Positions 59,895 to 64,000 of a stretch of DNA of 64,000 nt are shown in pieces. The stretch is from Mobilicoccus massiliensis (GTDB taxonomy: Bacteria > Actinomycetota > Actinomycetes > Actinomycetales > Dermatophilaceae), in the NCBI RefSeq assembly GCF_000826525.2, contig NZ_LN651329.1:154005-218004 (forward strand), in the 5' to 3' direction. Position 1 is the stretch's first letter. The number at the start of each line of letters is the position of its first letter. The position numbers were made by a program, and so were the translations under genes. The notes beneath the pieces were generated by a model. It was not told the DNA's origin and made no database searches. It worked only from the letters and a program-made list of their open reading frames with translations.

Positions 59895-61183
59895 CGCCCG
59901 ACCTCCTCACCCGCGTGGGCGGACACCGGCGTGGCGGCGTGGCGCACGCGCTCACCGGCGAGGTAGCAGACGAGCGCGATGAGCATCGCGACGAGTGAGC
60001 CCACCCCGACCGGCAGGAACGAGCCCACGAGGCCACCGGCGACGATGCCGACGACCGCTCCGACGACGATTCCCTCGCGCGGCCTCGCCCCCTGTTCGTA
60101 CGAGGCGGGGCGGCGCAGGAAGTCGGCGATGAACACGGCGCCCACCGGCGGCAGCGCGGCCGACAGAAAGGTCAGCCAGCCGACGAAGTTGTCGTAGAGC
60201 CAGATCGCGCCCACCGTGCCGAGGACGCCGGCCACGAGCACGAGCGGGCGTCGCGGGGCCTTGGTGATGTTCGAGAAGCCCAGCCCCGAGGTGTAGAGCG
60301 CGTTGTTGTTCGTGGTCCAGATGTTCGCGCCGAGGACGACGATCGCGGGAACCGCGAGGCCCTGGGCGATCATCACGTAGAAGATGTCGTCGCGGCCGGT
60401 GAACGCGCCACCGACGGCGCCGAAGCCGAACATCAGCGTGTTGCCGACGAAGAACGCGATGACGGTGGTGAGCACGGCGCTGCGTGGGGTCGCGGCGAAC
60501 CGGGTGAAGTTGGGGGTCGCCGTGCCGCCGGAGACGAACGACCCGATGACGAGGCCGATGCCGGTGAGCAGCGGCATCCCGTCCGAGGTGCCGAGGACCT
60601 GCGACAGGCCGCCGCCCTGTTCGGCCGCCGAGATCATCGACCACGTGCCGAGCAGGGCGATGAGCGGCACCGAGACGAAGCTCACGATCTCGATGGCGCG
60701 GATGCCGAAGTAGGCCGAGGCGGTCATGAGTCCGCCCGCGACGAGCACGACGAGCCACGCCGGGACGCCGAGCAGCTCCGCGGTCGGCAGGGCGAACATC
60801 GCGACCCCGACGCCGAACCACCCCATCTGGGTGAGGGAGATGAGCGCCGAGGGCAGGTAGCTGCCGCGGACGCCGAACGCACGCTGGGCGATGAGGTCCA
60901 TCGACAGCCCGCTCTTCGCGCCGATGTAGGCGAGCGCTCCGGTGTAGACCGCGAGGAGTGCGCCACCGATCGTCGTCGCGAGGACGAAGCCGCGCAGGTC
61001 GAGACCGTTGCCGAGCTTCGCGCCCACGCTCATGCTCGCCGAGAAGAAGGTGAACCCGAGCATGACGAAGCCGACGGCCCAGAACCCGCGGCGTCCACTG
61101 CGGGGCACGGCCTCGAAGGCGTAGTCCTCGTCGGGGGCGTCGTCGCGTGGTTCGGTGTCCAGGGTGTTCACGGGGGTGCTCAT
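59891..61183 (-). CDS. codB: cytosine permease
   Basis: 430 aa from ATG 61183; the frame stays open upstream but those residues (Gly/Pro/Arg-rich) are not permease-like. About twelve hydrophobic segments of the NCS1 family; FFSASMSVGAKLGNGLDL and TQMGWFGVGVAMFALP are typical of CodB. GAGAGACC precedes the start. The 227 bp to ffh hold the divergent promoters; I see no riboswitch there. Confidence 0.93.
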   Translation of the reverse strand: MSTPVNTLDTEPRDDAPDEDYAFEAVPRSGRRGFWAVGFVMLGFTFFSASMSVGAKLGNGLDLRGFVLATTIGGALLAVYTGALAYIGAKSGLSMDLIAQRAFGVRGSYLPSALISLTQMGWFGVGVAMFALPTAELLGVPAWLVVLVAGGLMTASAYFGIRAIEIVSFVSVPLIALLGTWSMISAAEQGGGLSQVLGTSDGMPLLTGIGLVIGSFVSGGTATPNFTRFAATPRSAVLTTVIAFFVGNTLMFGFGAVGGAFTGRDDIFYVMIAQGLAVPAIVVLGANIWTTNNNALYTSGLGFSNITKAPRRPLVLVAGVLGTVGAIWLYDNFVGWLTFLSAALPPVGAVFIADFLRRPASYEQGARPREGIVVGAVVGIVAGGLVGSFLPVGVGSLVAMLIALVCYLAGERVRHAATPVSAHAGEEVGR

Positions 61184-61410
61184 GGTCTCTCGTCTTTCGT
61201 TCCCGGCAGCAGGCCCGGGACATCCTGCACCCACCGGGCCGCCCAGAGCGGCGAAGACACGAGTGATGAGACGGCCCAAGGCGCGCGTCCGGGAGTCGGC
61301 GGTCGGCCCCCCGAGCGCGGAACCCGGTGCCGCGGTGGCCGCGCGCACCCCCGTGCCGGCCCGGATCGCGACGCACGGGCCGCTGCTCGCCGTCCGTTAG
61401 CCTGGGGGGC

Positions 61411-63084
61411 GTGTTCAACAACCTGTCCGATCGCCTCACGCTGACCTTCAAGCACCTGCGGGGCAAGGGTCGTATCACCGAGAAGGACGTCAACCAGACG
61501 ATCCGCGACATCCGCGTCGCCCTTCTCGACGCCGACGTCGCCCTGCCGGTCGTGCGTGCGTTCACCTCTGCCGTGCGTGAGCGCGCGCTCGGCAGCGAGG
61601 TGCACGAGGCGCTCAACCCCGGGCAGCAGGTCGTCAAGATCGTCAACGACGAACTCGTCGGCATCCTCGGTGGGCAGACGCGCACGCTGCAGTTCGCCAA
61701 GAACCCGCCGACGGTCATCATGCTCGCCGGTCTGCAGGGTTCGGGTAAGACGACGCTCGCGGGCAAGCTCGCCTACTGGCTCAAGCAGCAGGGGCACACC
61801 CCGATGCTCGTCGCCGCCGACCTCCAGCGTCCGAACGCGGTGACGCAGCTCGAGATCGTCGGTGAGCGCGCCGGGGTGCCGGTGTTCGCCCCCGAGCGAG
61901 GCAACGTCGCCGGCTACGACGCGGCGGTCGAGTTCGGTACGGGCACACGCGGGTACGGCGATCCGGTCGGGGTTGCCCGCGCGGGGGTCGCGGAGGCGGG
62001 CCGCCAGCAGCGCGACGTCGTCATCGTCGACACCGCCGGTCGGCTCGCGATCGACATGGAGCTGATGCAGCAGGCGCGCGACATCCGCGACGCGATCCGG
62101 CCCGACGAGGTGCTCTTCGTCATCGACGCGATGATCGGCCAGGTCGCCGTCGAAACGGCGCAGGCGTTCGCCGACGGCGTCGACTTCACCGGTGTCGTGC
62201 TCTCCAAGCTCGACGGCGACGCCCGCGGTGGTGCGGCGCTGTCGGTCGCGCACGTCACGGGCAAGCCGATCATGTTCGCCTCGACGGGTGAGAACACCAA
62301 GGACTTCGAGGTCTTCCACCCCGACCGCATGGCGTCGCGGATCCTCGACATGGGTGACGTGCTCACCCTCATCGAGCAGGCGCAGCGCGCGTTCGACCAG
62401 CGCCAGCAGGACGAGATGGCGCGCAAGTTCCTCGCCGACGAGGACTTCACGTTCGACGACTTCCTCTCCCAGCTCGCCGCGGTGCGCAAGATGGGCAACC
62501 TCAAGCAGCTGCTCGGCATGATGCCGGGGATGAACCAGATGCGGGACCAGCTCAACGCGCTCGACGACAAGGAGTTCGACCGGGTCGAGGCGATGGTCCG
62601 CTCGATGACCCCGTTCGAACGCACGCACCCCAAGCAGATCAACGGCTCCCGGCGCGCCCGCATCGCCCGCGGTTCCGGTGTGCACGTCAGCGAGGTCAAC
62701 GGGCTTCTCGAACGCTTCGGCGAGGCGCAGAAGATGATCCGCCAGCTCAAGCGCGGCGGCGGCATGCCCGGGATGCCCGGCTCACCGGGTGGCGGCAAGA
62801 AGAAGGCGCCGCCGAAGAAGAAGGGCAAGAGCGGCAACCCCGCCAAGCGCGCCCAGCAGGAGCGCGACGCCGAACTCAAGGCCAAGCAGGCCCGCGAGAA
62901 CGCCATCGCCGGCGCCCTCGGTGGTGGCGAGGAGAAGCCGGCACCTGGGAGTGGGTTCGGCGCTCCGGCCCAGGGTGGTCAGGGCGGCCAGGGAGGTCAG
63001 CCCAGTCAGGCCGACCTCGCCAAGGCCATGCAGGACTTCGACCCCAACAAGCTCCCCAAGGGCTTCGACAGGTTCCTCAAGTAG
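61411..63084 (+). CDS. ffh: signal recognition particle protein Ffh
   Basis: 557 aa. The GTG at 61411 gives MFNNLSDRLTLTFKHLRGKG. NG domain: GLQGSGKTT (about 108), DTAGR (about 206), SKLDGDARGG (about 264). The methionine-rich M domain (LKQLLGMMPGMNQMRDQL, RIARGSGVHVSEVNGLLERF) binds SRP RNA and signal peptides. The tail is long, with KKKAPPKKKGK and a Gly/Gln-rich stretch, and ends DFDPNKLPKGFDRFLK. TAGCCT ends 7 nt before the GTG. The receptor gene ftsY is also in the window. Confidence 0.97.
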   Translation: MFNNLSDRLTLTFKHLRGKGRITEKDVNQTIRDIRVALLDADVALPVVRAFTSAVRERALGSEVHEALNPGQQVVKIVNDELVGILGGQTRTLQFAKNPPTVIMLAGLQGSGKTTLAGKLAYWLKQQGHTPMLVAADLQRPNAVTQLEIVGERAGVPVFAPERGNVAGYDAAVEFGTGTRGYGDPVGVARAGVAEAGRQQRDVVIVDTAGRLAIDMELMQQARDIRDAIRPDEVLFVIDAMIGQVAVETAQAFADGVDFTGVVLSKLDGDARGGAALSVAHVTGKPIMFASTGENTKDFEVFHPDRMASRILDMGDVLTLIEQAQRAFDQRQQDEMARKFLADEDFTFDDFLSQLAAVRKMGNLKQLLGMMPGMNQMRDQLNALDDKEFDRVEAMVRSMTPFERTHPKQINGSRRARIARGSGVHVSEVNGLLERFGEAQKMIRQLKRGGGMPGMPGSPGGGKKKAPPKKKGKSGNPAKRAQQERDAELKAKQARENAIAGALGGGEEKPAPGSGFGAPAQGGQGGQGGQPSQADLAKAMQDFDPNKLPKGFDRFLK

Positions 63085-63093
63085 AACAAGCGT

Positions 63094-63174
63094 CGAGACA
63101 GCCGTCGTTTCCGGCCCGCGCACGTCGAAGGCTCACCTGGCGACGGGCTCGGACCGGAAACGACGGCTGTCTCG
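63094..63174. repeat. long inverted repeat, family B, copy 2
   Basis: A perfect 21-bp arm pair (63094-63114 and 63154-63174; core GACAGCCGTCGTTTCCGG) flanks a 39-bp loop. It starts 9 nt after the ffh stop and may act as terminator. The related copy is at 37766-37841. Confidence 0.85.
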
Positions 63175-63215
63175 GCGTCGGTGCGTTTCGGGGTCACCGT
63201 CGCGCTCGATCGCCG

Positions 63216-63701
63216 TTACTCGCAGGCCACGCCGTCGTCGTCACGGTCGAGGTGGGGTGCGTAGCCGGGGTCGCCGCGGTGCAAGGGGGTGACTCCTGCC
63301 GCACGAGCCTCGGAGCAGTTGCCGTAGGACGCGCCGGGCTCGTCGACGGGCGGATCCTGGGCCTCGTCGCTGTAGTCCGCCCATGCGTCACGGGAGTCCG
63401 CCGAGGGTTCTGCGGCGGCCTGGGGTGGTGCCTCGGCCGTCTTCGTGACGGTGCGGACCAGCGGTTCGGCGGTGACGGTGACGGTCGGCGCGGGCGGTGG
63501 GGTACTCGTCACGGTGACCGTCGGCGCGGGCTCGGCCGGCAGGGTGGTCGTGACGGTCGGCGTCGGCATCTCCGCCAGCCGCTGCGCGGCAAGGGCGTCG
63601 ACATCGGCGTCGTTCCCACTGCTGCCCACGGTCAGACCCGTGAGGAAGAGGAGCAGCCCGCCTGCTCCGAGCGCCAACGGCCGTGGGATCCGCCTGTTCA
63701 T
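63216..63701 (-). CDS. Excalibur calcium-binding domain protein, membrane-anchored
   Basis: 161 aa from ATG 63701; a GTG at 63731 is also possible. A basic start (MNRRIPRPLALG) and one hydrophobic segment (GAGGLLLFLTGLTVG) anchor it outside the membrane. A Thr/Val/Pro-rich linker with repeated TPTVTVT units follows. The last 36 residues (YGNCSEARAAGVTPLHRGDP onward to DRDDDGVACE) are a complete Excalibur motif with its two Cys and DxDxDG calcium loop. Role unknown. Confidence 0.9.
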   Translation of the reverse strand: MNRRIPRPLALGAGGLLLFLTGLTVGSSGNDADVDALAAQRLAEMPTPTVTTTLPAEPAPTVTVTSTPPPAPTVTVTAEPLVRTVTKTAEAPPQAAAEPSADSRDAWADYSDEAQDPPVDEPGASYGNCSEARAAGVTPLHRGDPGYAPHLDRDDDGVACE

Positions 63702-63917
63702 GTTCTTCACCGTCTTCGGTTGAGGGGCCACGAGATTCGGCCACGCGCGCCCCGGGTTCTTCTCCTACTTGGCATATCGGGCACGTCGGCCTTGTCGCTA
63801 CGGGACGTTGATCCTCGGGTTGGGTGCGGACCGGTCGTCGCGACGAGTGCCGGGACTCGGGGGGTGATCGCCCGCCTCCACGCCGCCCAGGACACCTCGG
63901 CCCAGTAAGGTCGGGCC

Positions 63918-64000
63918 ATGGGTGCTCCGGTGTTGCACGTACGTGGTCGGGTCCTCATCGGACCGGCGGAGATCGTCGACGAGATGTGGGTCGTGGACGG
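63918..64000 (+). CDS. amidohydrolase-family protein, 5' end only
   Basis: The first 27 residues are visible: MGAPVLHVRGRVLIGPAEIV, then DEMWVVD. This resembles the N-terminal beta strands of the metal-dependent amidohydrolase that often follows ffh in related actinobacteria. TAAGGT (63906-63911) ends 6 nt before the ATG, so the mRNA is probably leaderless. The gene runs off the window. Confidence 0.55.
   Translation, partial: MGAPVLHVRGRVLIGPAEIVDEMWVVD

Noticed and set aside
61184..61410. Riboswitch upstream of codB
   Set aside because: The GC-rich gap contains inverted stretches, but I could not match it to purine, guanidine or other known aptamer cores.
1..64000. CRISPR array
   Set aside because: No regularly spaced series of 24-40 bp direct repeats was seen; the tandem repeats present are two-unit duplications.
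1..64000. SRP RNA (4.5S) or other structured ncRNA near ffh and ftsY
   Set aside because: I did not find the conserved GGAAG...AGCAG apical motif near either gene.

Overview
The window is very GC-rich DNA with dense coding on both strands and frequent GTG starts. Many genes start only 6-8 nt after a TANNNT -10 box, which suggests leaderless mRNAs. Gene order (tRNA-Gln/tRNA-Glu, IclR regulator, leuCD, HU; coaD, yceD, rpmF, rnc, mutM, smc, ftsY; ffh) and families such as DUF3515, the DAK2 fusion protein, Excalibur and LigD-type polymerase point to an actinobacterium, probably of the Micrococcales (Dermatophilaceae/Intrasporangiaceae-like). That placement is inference; there is no rRNA in the window.

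Layout. 1-5.8 kb: a gene-free stretch with a large inverted repeat, two tRNAs, a GNAT-Nudix fusion, an IclR regulator divergent from leuCD (leucine synthesis), and HU. 5.9-12.6 kb: plsC-like acyltransferase and gpsA (phospholipid synthesis), a FUSC-family membrane protein, ddl (cell wall), DUF3515 lipoprotein, a small AsnC/Lrp ligand-binding protein, thiL and rpmB. 12.8-24 kb: DAK2/DegV fusion protein, recG, rsmD, a membrane glutaredoxin-like protein, coaD, yceD-rpmF-rnc, mutM, an unknown gene behind a PHO-box-like repeat, acyP and a lipoprotein. 24-30.4 kb: smc, an isochorismatase-fold hydrolase, a small membrane protein and ftsY. 30.5-41.5 kb is more accessory: GyrI-like protein, a mosaic pair of Uma2 nuclease-like genes, SRPBCC protein, an Erm-type 23S rRNA methyltransferase preceded by a 14-codon RLR leader peptide, dsdA divergent from an MFS transporter, GPP34, a secreted C15-like protein, and lysG/lysE. 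41.5-45 kb is a decay zone: an intact IS256-family element splits a conserved membrane-protein gene, and a 103-bp tandem duplication frameshifts a lipoprotein gene. 45-64 kb: secreted calcineurin-like phosphoesterase, AGCS symporter, DUF1992, purple-acid-phosphatase-like enzyme, ClC channel with an internal 34-residue duplication, AIM24, a stand-alone LigD polymerase domain, HutD and AlkZ-like proteins, a frameshifted NYN gene, TraR/DksA zinc protein, codBA, ffh, an Excalibur protein and the start of an amidohydrolase.

The most interesting signal is the erm locus. A leaderless promoter reads straight into MLVRGIASVRLRRR, whose Arg-Leu-Arg triplet is a known macrolide-dependent stall motif. 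Leader codons 2-7 are complementary to two segments around the erm ribosome-binding site, the arrangement expected of a translational attenuator. Also notable are three families of long inverted repeats (three copies of one, two each of the others), several recent tandem duplications (31, 102 and 103 bp, and a 641-bp gene-sized one), and the IS insertion whose removal restores a continuous reading frame.
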